From the NCBI RefSeq assembly GCF_026898135.2, contig NZ_CP114035.2:434001-498000 (forward strand): a stretch of 64,000 nt of DNA, in the 5' to 3' direction. Of this stretch, positions 9,352 through 18,214 are shown in pieces; within the stretch, counting starts at the first letter, position 1; each line of letters opens with the position of its first letter. A program made the position numbers and the translations under genes. Below the pieces are notes generated by a model. It did not search any database. It worked only from the letters and a program-made list of their open reading frames with translations, and was not told the origin of the DNA. The DNA is from Pseudomonas fortuita. GTDB taxonomy: Bacteria > Pseudomonadota > Gammaproteobacteria > Pseudomonadales > Pseudomonadaceae.

Positions 9352-10162
9352 CCTTTCCCGTCCGACCCTGCCCGGCGCATTGCCCGACAAACGCCAGGTG
9401 GCGGCTTCGTTCTCCCGCGCTGCGGCCAGCTACGATAGCGTGGCAGCCTTGCAGCGCGCTGTCGGTTTGAACCTGCTGGAGCAGTTGCCAGCAGGCATGC
9501 AGCCGTCGCACTGGCTGGACCTGGGCAGTGGCACTGGCCATTTCAGCCGAAAGCTGGCCGAGCGTTTCGCACAGGCCAGCGGTGTGGCAGTGGACATCGC
9601 CGAAGGCATGCTGCGCCACGCCCGGCATGAACAGGGTGGGGCGCGCTACTACGTGGCCGGTGACGCCGAGCGTTTACCGCTGCGAGATGCCAGTGTCGAC
9701 CTTGTGTTCTCCAGCCTGGCCGTGCAGTGGTGCGACCAGTTCGCCAGTGTGCTGGCCGAGGCGTTGCGGGTACTGCGCCCGGGAGGCGTAATGGCCTTCA
9801 GCAGCCTGTGCGTGGGGACATTGGGCGAATTGCGTGCCAGCTGGCAGGCGGTGGACGGCCTGGTGCATGTAAACCGCTTCCGCCGGTTTGAAGATTACCA
9901 GCGCCTGTGTGCCGACAGTGGCTTTGCACAACTTGGGCTGCAGCGCTGCCCCCATGTGCTGCACTACCCGGATGTACGCAGCCTGACCCATGAACTGAAG
10001 GCGCTGGGCGCACACAACCTCAACCCGGGTCGCCCCTCAGGCCTCACCGGCCGCGCCCGCATGCAGGGCCTGTTGCAGGCCTATGAGGCATTTCGCCAGC
10101 CCGAGGGGCTGCCAGCCACCTATCAGGTGGTCTATGGTGTGTTGCGCAAGCCACAGGCGTAA
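9344..10162 (+). CDS. bioC: Malonyl-ACP O-methyltransferase
   Basis: SAM-dependent methyltransferase of 272 residues that caps malonyl-ACP so that fatty-acid synthase can build the pimeloyl chain. Motif I is [18 protein letters not shown], followed by [13 protein letters not shown] and [11 protein letters not shown], typical of BioC. The ATG at 9344 overlaps the bioH stop (TGA 9349-9351). The reading frame starts earlier inside bioH but those residues do not belong to the family. Together with bioH it supplies the pimelate moiety, so the operon is self-contained except for bioA. Confidence 0.95.
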   Translation: MTDLSRPTLPGALPDKRQVAASFSRAAASYDSVAALQRAVGLNLLEQLPAGMQPSHWLDLGSGTGHFSRKLAERFAQASGVAVDIAEGMLRHARHEQGGARYYVAGDAERLPLRDASVDLVFSSLAVQWCDQFASVLAEALRVLRPGGVMAFSSLCVGTLGELRASWQAVDGLVHVNRFRRFEDYQRLCADSGFAQLGLQRCPHVLHYPDVRSLTHELKALGAHNLNPGRPSGLTGRARMQGLLQAYEAFRQPEGLPATYQVVYGVLRKPQA

Positions 10163-10172
10163 GGGGAGCGAG

Positions 10173-10853
10173 ATGAGCCAGGCCTATTTCATTGCCGGTA
10201 CCGACACCGATGTCGGCAAGACCACCATCGCCGCCGGGCTTTTGCATGCGGCGCGCTTGCAGGGCATGAGTACTCTGGGTGCCAAGCCGGTGGCCTCCGG
10301 CTGCACGATGACAGCGAAAGGCTTGCGCAACAGCGATGCCCAGGCGTTGATCGACGAAAGCACGATCAAGTTGCCCTATGAGCAGGTCAACCCGTTTGCC
10401 TTCGAGCCTGCGATTGCCCCGCATGTGGCGGCGCGTGAGGCGGGGGTCACGTTGGCTGTTCCGGAGCTGCTGGCGGCAATGCGCAATGTGCTGCAACAAA
10501 ATGCCGATTTCACCTTGGTCGAAGGGGCAGGTGGCTGGCGCGTGCCACTGTCGGGCCTGGAGAATCTTTCCGACCTTGCCGTTGCGCTGCAGTTGCCGGT
10601 GATTCTTGTGGTTGGGGTGCGCTTGGGTTGCATCAGCCATGCCTTGCTCAGCGCCGAGGCCATCGAGCGTGACGGGCTGCAACTGGCCGGGTGGGTGGCC
10701 AACATCATCGAGCCCCGTACTTCGCGACTTGAAGAGAATCTGGCGAGCCTGGCGGAGCGCTTGCCGGCGCCTTGCCTTGGGCGGGTGCCCAAATTGAAGC
10801 AAGCCAGTGCCGATATGGTGGCTGAACACCTTCAGCTGGATCTGCTGGATTAG
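10173..10853 (+). CDS. bioD: ATP-dependent dethiobiotin synthetase
   Basis: P-loop enzyme of 226 residues that closes the ureido ring of dethiobiotin. GTDTDVGKTTIAAGLL at residues 9-24 is the signature; VEGAGGWRVPLS and WVANII follow as expected. Start ATG 10173 has AAGGGGAGCGAG directly upstream; the ORF is open back to 10083 inside bioC. Last gene of bioBFHCD. bioA is not in the window, as is normal in Pseudomonas where it lies elsewhere. Confidence 0.97.
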   Translation: MSQAYFIAGTDTDVGKTTIAAGLLHAARLQGMSTLGAKPVASGCTMTAKGLRNSDAQALIDESTIKLPYEQVNPFAFEPAIAPHVAAREAGVTLAVPELLAAMRNVLQQNADFTLVEGAGGWRVPLSGLENLSDLAVALQLPVILVVGVRLGCISHALLSAEAIERDGLQLAGWVANIIEPRTSRLEENLASLAERLPAPCLGRVPKLKQASADMVAEHLQLDLLD

Positions 10854-11045
10854 CCGTTTCCACGCCCGGCCCCTTCGCGGGGGAAACCGCTCTTGTAGAA
10901 GCTGGCTTGCCGGCGATAGGGCCGGTGCGGGAATACCCAAGGCCTATCAACTGGCACCAGGCCATTATGCTTTTAAACGGGCCTTTTCGCGCCCAGCCTG
11001 TTTTAATTAGGCCTGTTCGTCATCCAGCGTCAATGGAGTCCTGAC

Positions 11046-11342
11046 ATGGAAATCACCGGTAGCTCCGCTTATTACGCGGGCCTGAGCGCTATCCAGACCG
11101 GCCAGAACCGCGTCGATCAGGCCGCCGGCCAGATCGCCAACACCACCGCCGAACGTACCGCCACCAGCCAGTCCAGCGATTTTCAGGCCGAACGCCTGCG
11201 TTCGGTCGACCGCAGCCAGCAGATGGACATGGCCACCAGCGTGGTGCAAATGGCCGTAGGCAAAACCGAAGTCGAACTTGGCGCAAAGGTGGTCAAGGCA
11301 TCCGACGAAATGCTCGGCCGGATCATCGACACCTACGCCTGA
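11046..11342 (+). CDS. Short flagellar-rod/hook-like protein of unknown role
   Basis: A 98-residue protein. Its first part (GSSAYYAGLSAIQTGQNRVD, then QAAGQIANTTAE) resembles the conserved N-terminal helix of flagellar axial proteins (SALsAGLtGmqaaq..ldv.a.NIAN). Its end (QMDMATSVVQMAVGKTEVELGAKV, split here as two short pieces in reading, then DEMLGRIIDTYA) resembles their C-terminal helix. The large exposed middle domain is missing. It stands alone with no flagellar neighbours. Start ATG 11046 has TGGAGTCCTGAC upstream. Axial-protein ancestry is inferred from pattern; function is unknown. Confidence 0.75.
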   Translation: MEITGSSAYYAGLSAIQTGQNRVDQAAGQIANTTAERTATSQSSDFQAERLRSVDRSQQMDMATSVVQMAVGKTEVELGAKVVKASDEMLGRIIDTYA

Positions 11343-11369
11343 CAGATCCCCCTTCAATTAAACACAGCC

Positions 11370-11462
11370 CCTGTGGGAGCGGGCGTGCCCGCGAATGCGT
11401 CAGGTCAGGCTTCTTTAATGTCTGGCCGGGCCCTTTTCGCGGGCACGCCCGCTCCCACAGAG
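11370..11462. repeat. Inverted pair of REP elements
   Basis: CCTGTGGGAGCGGGCGTGCC with CGCGAA (from 11370) and the inverse CTTTTCGCGGGCACGCCCGC with TCCCACAG (to 11461) enclose about 30 bases. This is the same palindrome family as 4640-4729 and probably also ends transcription of the small gene before it. Confidence 0.88.
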
Positions 11463-11630
11463 GCGGCGATTTTTCTGGGTGTGGCGTAAACGCCATTTTT
11501 GGTGGCGTAAATGGCACCATAGTCCAACCTTGACAGAAGGCGGAGCTAAACGTAAGTTTCAAACAACTGTTTGATAGACGGCCGCCAAGAGCTGGTCACC
11601 CCCATAGAACTGACCCAGAGGTTCATCGCA

Positions 11631-13436
11631 ATGCCTGATTACAAAGCCCCCTTGCGTGATATCCGCTTCGTTCGCGACGAACTGCTTGGCTATGAGGCGC
11701 ACTATCAGAGCCTGCCGGGCTGCCAGGACGCCACGCCTGACATGGTCGACGCGATCCTTGAGGAAGGTGCGAAGTTCTGTGAGCAGGTGCTGTCCCCGCT
11801 GAACCGTGTGGGTGACCAGGAAGGCTGCACCTGGAGCGAATCGGGTGTTAAAACCCCGACCGGCTTCAAAGAAGCCTACGAGCAGTTCGTCGAAGGCGGC
11901 TGGCCGAGCCTGGCGCATGACATCGAGCATGGCGGCCAAGGCCTGCCGGAGTCGCTGGGCCTGGCCTTGAGCGAAATGGTTGGCGGTTCGAACTGGTCGT
12001 GGGGCATGTACCCTGGCCTGTCGCACGGTGCGATGAACACCATTTCTGCGCACGGCACTGCCGAGCAGCAGCACACCTACCTGACCAAGCTGGTGTCCGG
12101 CGAATGGACCGGCACCATGTGCCTGACCGAGCCGCACTGCGGTACCGACCTGGGCATGCTGCGCACCAAGGCCGAGCCACAGGCCGACGGCAGCTACAAA
12201 GTGTCGGGCACCAAGATTTTCATTTCGGCCGGTGAGCACGACATGGCCGGCAATATCGTCCATATCGTCCTGGCCCGCCTGCCGGATGCACCGGCCGGTA
12301 CCAAAGGTATTTCGCTGTTCATCGTGCCGAAGTTCCTGCCTGACGCCGAAGGCGGTGTGGGCGAGCGCAACGGCGTGAGCTGCGGCTCCATCGAGCACAA
12401 GATGGGCATCCACGGTAACGCGACCTGCGTGATGAACTTCGATGCTGCAACCGGCTACCTGATCGGCCCGGCCAACAAGGGCCTGAACTGCATGTTCACC
12501 TTCATGAACACGGCTCGCCTGGGTACCGCGCTGCAAGGCCTGGCCCACGCCGAAGTGGCGTTCCAGGGTGGCCTGAAGTACGCCCGCGAGCGCCTGCAGA
12601 TGCGCTCCCTGACTGGCCCGAAAGCCCCGGACAAGGCCGCTGACCCGATCATCGTGCACCCTGACGTGCGCCGCATGCTGCTGACCATGAAGGCCTTTGC
12701 CGAAGGCAACCGCGCGATGGTGTACTTCACCGCCAAGCAGGTGGATATCGTCAAGTACAGCCAGGACGAAGAGGAGCGCAAGAAGGCCGATGCCCTGCTG
12801 GCGTTCCTGACCCCGATCGCCAAGGCGTTCATGACCGAAGTCGGTTTCGAAGCGGCCAACCACGGCGTGCAGATCTATGGCGGCCACGGCTTCATTGCCG
12901 AGTGGGGCATGGAGCAGAACGTACGCGATAGCCGTATCTCGATGCTGTACGAAGGCACCACTGGCATCCAGGCCCTCGACCTGCTCGGCCGTAAAGTGCT
13001 GATGACCCAAGGCGAGGCGCTGAAGGGCTTCACCAAGATCGTGCACAAGTTCTGCCAGGCGCAGGAAGGCAATGAAGCGGTCAAGGAGTTTGTCGAACCG
13101 CTGGCGGCCATCAACAAGGAGTGGGGCGAGCTGACCATGAAAGTGGGCATGGCCGCCATGAAGGACCGCGAGGAAGTGGGCGCGGCCTCGGTCGACTACC
13201 TGATGTACTCCGGCTACGCTTGCCTGGCCTACTTCTGGGCCGACATCGCCCGCCTGGCAGCCGAGAAGCTGGCAGCCGGCACCAGCGAAGAGGCCTTCTA
13301 CACTGCCAAGCTGCAGACTGCGCGCTTCTACTTCCAACGTATCCTGCCGCGTACCCGTACGCATGTGGCGACCATGCTGTCGGGTGCCAACAACCTGATG
13401 GCGATGGACGAAGAGCACTTCGGCCTGTCGTACTGA
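11631..13436 (+). CDS. Acyl-CoA dehydrogenase (long FadE-like, 601 residues)
   Basis: FAD-dependent acyl-CoA dehydrogenase with the N-terminal extension ([18 protein letters not shown]) typical of the roughly 600-residue Pseudomonas type. Core signatures are [39 protein letters not shown] helix (here [20 protein letters not shown]) and the catalytic-loop region [19 protein letters not shown]. The start ATG 11631 is chosen by homology with the paralogue at 15022, which begins with the same [18 protein letters not shown] lies upstream. A strong terminator follows. Substrate chain length cannot be told from the sequence. It shares most of its length with the 15022 gene, so the two arose by duplication. 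Confidence 0.93.
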   Translation: MPDYKAPLRDIRFVRDELLGYEAHYQSLPGCQDATPDMVDAILEEGAKFCEQVLSPLNRVGDQEGCTWSESGVKTPTGFKEAYEQFVEGGWPSLAHDIEHGGQGLPESLGLALSEMVGGSNWSWGMYPGLSHGAMNTISAHGTAEQQHTYLTKLVSGEWTGTMCLTEPHCGTDLGMLRTKAEPQADGSYKVSGTKIFISAGEHDMAGNIVHIVLARLPDAPAGTKGISLFIVPKFLPDAEGGVGERNGVSCGSIEHKMGIHGNATCVMNFDAATGYLIGPANKGLNCMFTFMNTARLGTALQGLAHAEVAFQGGLKYARERLQMRSLTGPKAPDKAADPIIVHPDVRRMLLTMKAFAEGNRAMVYFTAKQVDIVKYSQDEEERKKADALLAFLTPIAKAFMTEVGFEAANHGVQIYGGHGFIAEWGMEQNVRDSRISMLYEGTTGIQALDLLGRKVLMTQGEALKGFTKIVHKFCQAQEGNEAVKEFVEPLAAINKEWGELTMKVGMAAMKDREEVGAASVDYLMYSGYACLAYFWADIARLAAEKLAAGTSEEAFYTAKLQTARFYFQRILPRTRTHVATMLSGANNLMAMDEEHFGLSY

Positions 13437-13454
13437 TCTATCCGCTGTAGCGAA

Positions 13455-13489
13455 AACCCGCCTGCCCTCACCGGCAGGCGGGTTTTTTT
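13455..13489 (+). terminator. Rho-independent terminator after the acyl-CoA dehydrogenase
   Basis: AACCCGCCTGCC (13455-13466), 6-base loop, GGCAGGCGGGTT (13473-13484), then a run of T. A 12-bp perfect stem. Confidence 0.93.
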
Positions 13490-13613
13490 ATTTTTCAGGT
13501 TTAGCGCGTTCCTGCACCGGATGGCATCTGAAACGAAATTCAACTGTTCATGTGCGCTGCCGATGAAGTGAGGGCACAATGCCACTATTGATCTGCCGGG
13601 TTGGAGATTACCC

Positions 13614-14897
13614 TTGTTTCGTCTTAACGCTGTTCGCGCAAGCCACTTCCTGCCTTCGCTGTTCCTGTTGCTGGCAGGGCTCGCCGCAGCCTATGTGAGA
13701 GACCTCAGTGTCTTTTTCACATCGCTGTTCAACGTCCTGCCCACCTTGGTCCTGTTGCTGGGCGGTGCCTACTGCGCGGTTTACCGTCGCCAGCGTGAGT
13801 TGTTCATGATGCTCACGGTGTACATCGCCTACTACCTGCTCGACACCCAGACCGACTTCTACCGTGACCATGGCCGCGTGCGCGAGGACGCGGCCGTGAT
13901 CTTCCACCTGGTGTGCCTGCTGCTGCCCGCTCTGTTCGGGCTATACGGCGCCTGGCAAGAACGTACCCACCTGCTACAGGACATGGTCGCTCGCGGCGCC
14001 GTGCTGTTCGCAGTGGGCAGCGTGGCGGTAGCCCTTGAACAAAGCTACCCTGAAGCGTTGCTGACCTGGCTGGCGGAAATCCGCTGGCCCACCTTGCATG
14101 GCCAGTGGATGAGTCTGATCCAGATGGTCTACCCGTTGTTCATCGGCGTTTTCCTCCTGCTGGTGGTGCAATACCTGCGCGCACCGCGGCCGTTGCACGC
14201 CGCGTTGATAACCGGGTTGCTGGGTATTTTCTGGATGCTGCCGCAAACCTTCATCTTGCCGTTCACCCTGAACATCATGTGCAGCCAGGTGATGTTGATG
14301 ATCGCCGCAGCGGTTGCGCACGAGGCCTACCAGATGGCCTTCCGTGACGAACTGACCGGCTTGCCGGGGCGCCGTGCGCTGAACGAGCGCATGCAGCGCC
14401 TGGGGCGCAACTACGTAATCGCCATGACCGATGTGGACCACTTCAAGAAATTCAACGACACCCACGGGCATGATGTGGGTGACCAGGTGTTGCGCCTGGT
14501 TGCCAGCCGCTTGTCCAAGGTGACCGGCGGTGGCCGCGCGTATCGCTATGGCGGTGAGGAGTTCGCCTTGGTGTTCGCCGGCAAGACGGCCGAGGAATGC
14601 GTGCCCCACGTGGAGGCCGTGCGCGAGGTGATCGCCAACTATGTGATGCACCTGCGCGACCAGAACAGCCGTCCACAGGACGATACCAGCGGGCGCCAGC
14701 GGCGGGCGGGCAGCAGCGGCGGGACGGTGTCGGTCACCATCAGCATCGGTGTAGCCGAGCGCCAGGTTGACCACCGTAACCCCGAAGCGGTGCTGAAATC
14801 TGCTGACCAGGCGCTGTACAGCGCTAAAGGCGCGGGGCGCAATTGTGTCATGGTGCATGGGCAGCAATCGCAGCGTGGGGCGGTGCGTACGGCGTGA
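13614..14897 (+). CDS. Membrane-bound diguanylate cyclase (GGDEF)
   Basis: A 427-residue protein with about six to seven N-terminal hydrophobic segments (residues 10-235, e.g. FLPSLFLLLAGLAAAYV and YPLFIGVFLLLVVQYL) followed by a GGDEF domain from the hallmark DELTGLPGRRAL to the end. The active-site signature is YRYGGEEFALVFAG, an active-type GGEEF, and MTDVDHFKKFNDTHGHDVGD is intact. I see no RxxD inhibitory site 5 residues before it. An insert between YVMHLRDQN and VSVTISIGVA is polar and variable. The start is TTG at 13614 with GGAG 7 bases upstream. It makes cyclic di-GMP in answer to an unknown membrane signal. It lies alone between two acyl-CoA dehydrogenase genes. Confidence 0.9.
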   Translation: MFRLNAVRASHFLPSLFLLLAGLAAAYVRDLSVFFTSLFNVLPTLVLLLGGAYCAVYRRQRELFMMLTVYIAYYLLDTQTDFYRDHGRVREDAAVIFHLVCLLLPALFGLYGAWQERTHLLQDMVARGAVLFAVGSVAVALEQSYPEALLTWLAEIRWPTLHGQWMSLIQMVYPLFIGVFLLLVVQYLRAPRPLHAALITGLLGIFWMLPQTFILPFTLNIMCSQVMLMIAAAVAHEAYQMAFRDELTGLPGRRALNERMQRLGRNYVIAMTDVDHFKKFNDTHGHDVGDQVLRLVASRLSKVTGGGRAYRYGGEEFALVFAGKTAEECVPHVEAVREVIANYVMHLRDQNSRPQDDTSGRQRRAGSSGGTVSVTISIGVAERQVDHRNPEAVLKSADQALYSAKGAGRNCVMVHGQQSQRGAVRTA

Positions 14898-15021
14898 CCG
14901 TAGAAGACTGTACGGTCAAGTGATGACCCTATGTCTCGTAAAAGTTGTTCGGTTACACTGCCATCAACCCCAGTGTCGCGGTTCCCCGAGACCGCCCCGA
15001 CCCGACTAGTGAGAGGTTGTC

Positions 15022-16800
15022 ATGGCTGACTATAAAGCGCCCCTGCGCGACATGCGCTTCGTACTGAATGAAGTCTTCAACGTGGCCGAGCAGTGGGCGC
15101 AGTTGCCCGGGCTGGCAGAGGTAGTCGATGCCGACACCGCCATGGCCGTGCTGGAAGAAGCCGGCAAGGTCACCGCCAAGACCATCGCGCCGCTTAGCCG
15201 CGCCGCCGATGAAGAAGGTTGCCGCTGGGACAACGGTGCGGTAAGCACACCGGCCGGTTTCATCGAGGCCTACAACACCTACGCCGAAGGCGGCTGGGTA
15301 GGCGTGGGCGGCGACCCGGTGTTCGGTGGCATGGGCATGCCCAAGGCCATCTCGGCTCAGGTCGAGGAAATGGTCAATGCCTCCAGCCTGGCCTTTGGCT
15401 TGTACCCGATGCTTACTGCAGGTGCCTGCCTGTCGATCAATGCCCACGCCAGCGAAGCGCTGAAGGCCAAGTACCTGCCGAACATGTATGCGGGTGTGTG
15501 GGCTGGGTCCATGTGCCTGACCGAGCCGCATGCCGGTACCGACCTGGGCATCATCCGCACCAAGGCCGAGCCTCAGGCCGACGGCAGCTACAAGGTCAGC
15601 GGCACCAAGATTTTCATCACCGGCGGCGAGCACGACCTGACCGAGAACATCATCCACCTGGTACTGGCCAAGCTGCCGGATGCCCCGGCGGGGCCGAAAG
15701 GCATTTCGCTGTTCCTGGTGCCCAAATTCCTGGTCAATGAAGACGGCAGCCTGGGCGCGCGCAACCCGGCGACATGCGGCTCGATCGAGCACAAGATGGG
15801 CATCCAGGCCTCGGCCACCTGTGTGATGAACTTCGACGAAGCGATCGGTTACATCGTCGGTGAGCCGAACAAGGGCCTGGCGGCCATGTTCACCATGATG
15901 AACTACGAGCGCCTGGGCGTGGGTATCCAGGGCCTGGCCTCCGCCGAACGCTCTTACCAGAACGCAGTGGAATATGCTCGCGACCGCCTGCAGAGCCGCG
16001 CCCCGACCGGCCCGCACGCCAAGGACAAGGCCGCCGACCCGATCATCGTCCACCCGGACGTGCGCCGCATGCTGCTGACCATGAAGGCGCAGATCGAGGG
16101 TGGCCGCGCCTTCTCGACCTATGTGGCCATGCAGCTGGACAGTGCCAAGTACAGCGAAGACGCCGCCGTGCGCAAGCGCAGCGAAGAGCTGGTGGCACTG
16201 CTGACACCGGTGGCCAAGGCGTTCCTCACCGACCTGGGGCTGGAGAGCACTGTGCACGGCCAGCAGGTATTTGGTGGGCATGGTTACATCCGTGAGTGGG
16301 GGCAGGAGCAGTTGGTGCGTGATGTGCGCATTACGCAGATCTACGAAGGCACCAACGGCATCCAGGCCCTCGACCTGATGGGGCGCAAGGTGGTGGCCAG
16401 CGGCGGGGCGTACTACAGATTGTTCTCCGACGAGATTCGCCAGTTCATTGCCAGCGCAGGCAGCGAACTGGACGAGTTTGCCAAGCCCTTGGCTGCCAGC
16501 CTCGACCAGCTCGACGGGCTGACCGAATGGGTGCTGGAGCAGGCCAAAGGCAACCCGAATGAAATCGGCGCGGCGTCGGTCGAGTACCTGCATGCCTTTG
16601 GTTATGTGGCCTATGCCTACATGTGGGCACTGATGGCGCGGGCGGCCCAGGCGGGTGAGGGGGACGAGGCGTTCTACTCGGGCAAGCTGGGGACGGCGCG
16701 GTTCTACTTTGCACGGTTGTTGCCACGTGTGGATTCGCTGGTGGCTTCGGTGAAGGCGGGGAGTGAGTCGCTGTTCCTGCTGGATGCCGAGCAGTTCTGA
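15022..16800 (+). CDS. Acyl-CoA dehydrogenase (592 residues), paralogue of the 11631 gene
   Basis: FAD enzyme of the long acyl-CoA dehydrogenase type. It begins [20 protein letters not shown] and carries MCLTEPHAGTDLGII, GTKIFITGGEHDL, MKAQIEGGRAFSTYVAMQLD and QIYEGTNGIQALDLMGRKVV. It aligns with the protein encoded at 11631 along nearly its whole length, including identical blocks such as [19 protein letters not shown]. Start ATG 15022 has GAGAGG upstream. It ends 60 bases before the GacA box of rsmY. Family role: alpha,beta-dehydrogenation of acyl-CoA in beta-oxidation; substrate unknown. Confidence 0.93.
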   Translation: MADYKAPLRDMRFVLNEVFNVAEQWAQLPGLAEVVDADTAMAVLEEAGKVTAKTIAPLSRAADEEGCRWDNGAVSTPAGFIEAYNTYAEGGWVGVGGDPVFGGMGMPKAISAQVEEMVNASSLAFGLYPMLTAGACLSINAHASEALKAKYLPNMYAGVWAGSMCLTEPHAGTDLGIIRTKAEPQADGSYKVSGTKIFITGGEHDLTENIIHLVLAKLPDAPAGPKGISLFLVPKFLVNEDGSLGARNPATCGSIEHKMGIQASATCVMNFDEAIGYIVGEPNKGLAAMFTMMNYERLGVGIQGLASAERSYQNAVEYARDRLQSRAPTGPHAKDKAADPIIVHPDVRRMLLTMKAQIEGGRAFSTYVAMQLDSAKYSEDAAVRKRSEELVALLTPVAKAFLTDLGLESTVHGQQVFGGHGYIREWGQEQLVRDVRITQIYEGTNGIQALDLMGRKVVASGGAYYRLFSDEIRQFIASAGSELDEFAKPLAASLDQLDGLTEWVLEQAKGNPNEIGAASVEYLHAFGYVAYAYMWALMARAAQAGEGDEAFYSGKLGTARFYFARLLPRVDSLVASVKAGSESLFLLDAEQF

Positions 16801-16809
16801 CATGTTTTT

Positions 16810-16826
16810 GGGCCGCTTTGCGGCCC
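16810..16826 (+). terminator. Short GC hairpin after the acyl-CoA dehydrogenase
   Basis: GGGCCGC-TTT-GCGGCCC forms a 7-bp stem 9 bases after the stop codon. There is no T-run behind it, so termination is uncertain. Confidence 0.4.
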
Positions 16827-16859
16827 CCAGCCATGGCATTTCTGGGAACGAATCCTCTT

Positions 16860-16877
16860 TGTAAGCATTTTCCTACA
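16860..16877 (+). promoter_or_regulatory. GacA box (upstream activating sequence of rsmY)
   Basis: TGTAAG-CATTTT-CCTACA, an 18-bp imperfect palindrome matching the known GacA site TGTAAG-N6-CTTACA except for one base. It is centred about 65 bases before the predicted rsmY start, the usual place for this element. Confidence 0.88.
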
Positions 16878-16932
16878 CGACGTGGTGACTTTTCACCACT
16901 GTTCTAAGATTGGATCCACGGTTAATCTTTAC

Positions 16933-17065
16933 CACATGGACGTTGCGCAGGAAGCGCAAAGGACAGATCAAGGAAGACGACGAAGGACCACCTGCCAGGA
17001 TGGCGGGGCGATACGGATGTCACAGGGAAACAGTCTGGAAAACCCCGCTTCGGCGGGGTTTTCTT
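16933..17065 (+). ncRNA. rsmY: RsmY-type small RNA that sequesters RsmA/RsmE
   Basis: A non-coding stretch with repeated GGA motifs in single-stranded or loop contexts: ATGGACG, CAGGAAG in the loop of TTGCGCAGGAAGCGCAA (a GCGCAGGAAGCGC hairpin), AAGGACA, AAGGAAG, AAGGACC, CAGGATG, ACGGATG and CTGGAAA. It ends in a strong terminator (17041-17060 stem, then T-run). A GacA box sits at about -65. This fits RsmY, made under GacS/GacA control and acting by titrating the CsrA-type translational repressors. In P. putida rsmY is known to lie between an acyl-CoA dehydrogenase gene and a lysR gene, as here. The 5' end is estimated from the GacA box distance and may be a few bases off. Confidence 0.9.
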
Positions 17066-17066
17066 T
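17041..17066 (+). terminator. rsmY terminator
   Basis: AACCCCGC-TTCG-GCGGGGTT followed by TTCTTT; an 8-bp stem with a stable UUCG-type tetraloop. It also stands at the end of the convergent LysR gene. Confidence 0.92.
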
Positions 17067-17080
17067 GTGCGCGTGTTTTT

Positions 17081-18004
17081 TCAGGCCAGCACATCCAGCG
17101 GCGACGCCCCCAACAGGCGGGCGTCCGTCTCCTCCTCCAGTAGCGTGCGCAGCAGTTCCACAGAGGCCTGCTGGCGCTGTGCATCGCGGAACACCAGGCC
17201 AACCTTAAGCGGCACCCGCGGCTCGCTCAAAGGCTTCCACAGCAGCCCTTGATCATCCTCGGCAGCCTCCTTGGCCCGCCCCGGCAAAATGGTGGCCAGT
17301 GCCGTGTGCGCCAGGCTGTCGAGAATGCCCGCCATGTTGTTCATCTCTGCCTGCACGTGTGGCCGTCGGCCTTGGCTGGCCAGTTGCGCCTGCCAGATCT
17401 GGCGGATCTGGAACTCCTCACCCAGCATCAGCATGGGCAACTCGGCGGCTTGGCGGATGGACACCTTCTTGAAATCCTTCAGGGGGTGGGTATCGGGTAT
17501 GACCAGTTGCAGTTCATCTTCGTACAGCAGCAGGCCATGCAGCCCTGGCTGGCGCGGTGGCAGGTAGCTGATGCCGATATCCAGGCTGCCGTTGAGCAGC
17601 CGCCGTTCTATCTCCAGCCCCGACAACTCGTATATCTGCACGACAAGGTGCGGCTGTGCCTTGCGCAGCCGTTCGAGCAACTGTGGCACCAGGCTGGGCC
17701 GCACGGTCTGCAACACGCCGATAGCCAGGGTGCGCAGCGACTGGCCCTTGAAGTTGCGCATGGCCTCGTGGGCGCGTTGCAGGCCATCAAGCAATGGCAA
17801 GGCGTGGTTGTACAGGGTATGGGCAGCCAGGGTGGGCAGCAGGCGCTTGTTGCTGCGCTCGAACAAGCTCAGGTCCAGGCTGTGTTCCAGCTGACGGATC
17901 TGCTGGGAGAGCGCCGGTTGGGAAAGCGACAGGCGCTCGGCGGCGCGGCCCACGTGACCTTCTTCGTACACCGCGACGAAATAACGCAGTTGGCGGAAAT
18001 CCAT
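17081..18004 (-). CDS. LysR-family transcriptional regulator
   Basis: A 307-residue LysR regulator: N-terminal winged helix (MDFRQLRYFVAVYEEGHVGR, AAERLSLSQPALSQQIRQLE) and a C-terminal substrate-binding-like effector domain from about residue 90. I use ATG 18004 because the protein starts exactly with the family consensus; a GTG three codons upstream is possible. It faces away from the aminotransferase gene at 18215 across a 210-bp gap, the usual layout when a LysR protein controls its divergent neighbour, so that gene is the first target to test. Effector unknown. Confidence 0.9.
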   Translation of the reverse strand: MDFRQLRYFVAVYEEGHVGRAAERLSLSQPALSQQIRQLEHSLDLSLFERSNKRLLPTLAAHTLYNHALPLLDGLQRAHEAMRNFKGQSLRTLAIGVLQTVRPSLVPQLLERLRKAQPHLVVQIYELSGLEIERRLLNGSLDIGISYLPPRQPGLHGLLLYEDELQLVIPDTHPLKDFKKVSIRQAAELPMLMLGEEFQIRQIWQAQLASQGRRPHVQAEMNNMAGILDSLAHTALATILPGRAKEAAEDDQGLLWKPLSEPRVPLKVGLVFRDAQRQQASVELLRTLLEEETDARLLGASPLDVLA

Positions 18005-18214
18005 AAGTAACACTTATCGAAAATGCTGGAAAAACGAAATGGTCGAAAACCCTCGTGAAGCCTAGTCTATCGCCGTATTCCAAAGGGTTACAGCAGTCAT
18101 CAGGCTGATTGTTACCCAGGATGAAAAACACTTTTGATAGGCAAGGCAAAATATAGAGTGTCGGCATCAAGACCGCACCGTGGCCGCCCTTTACCGTGAT
18201 TGGTTGGAGCCCTG

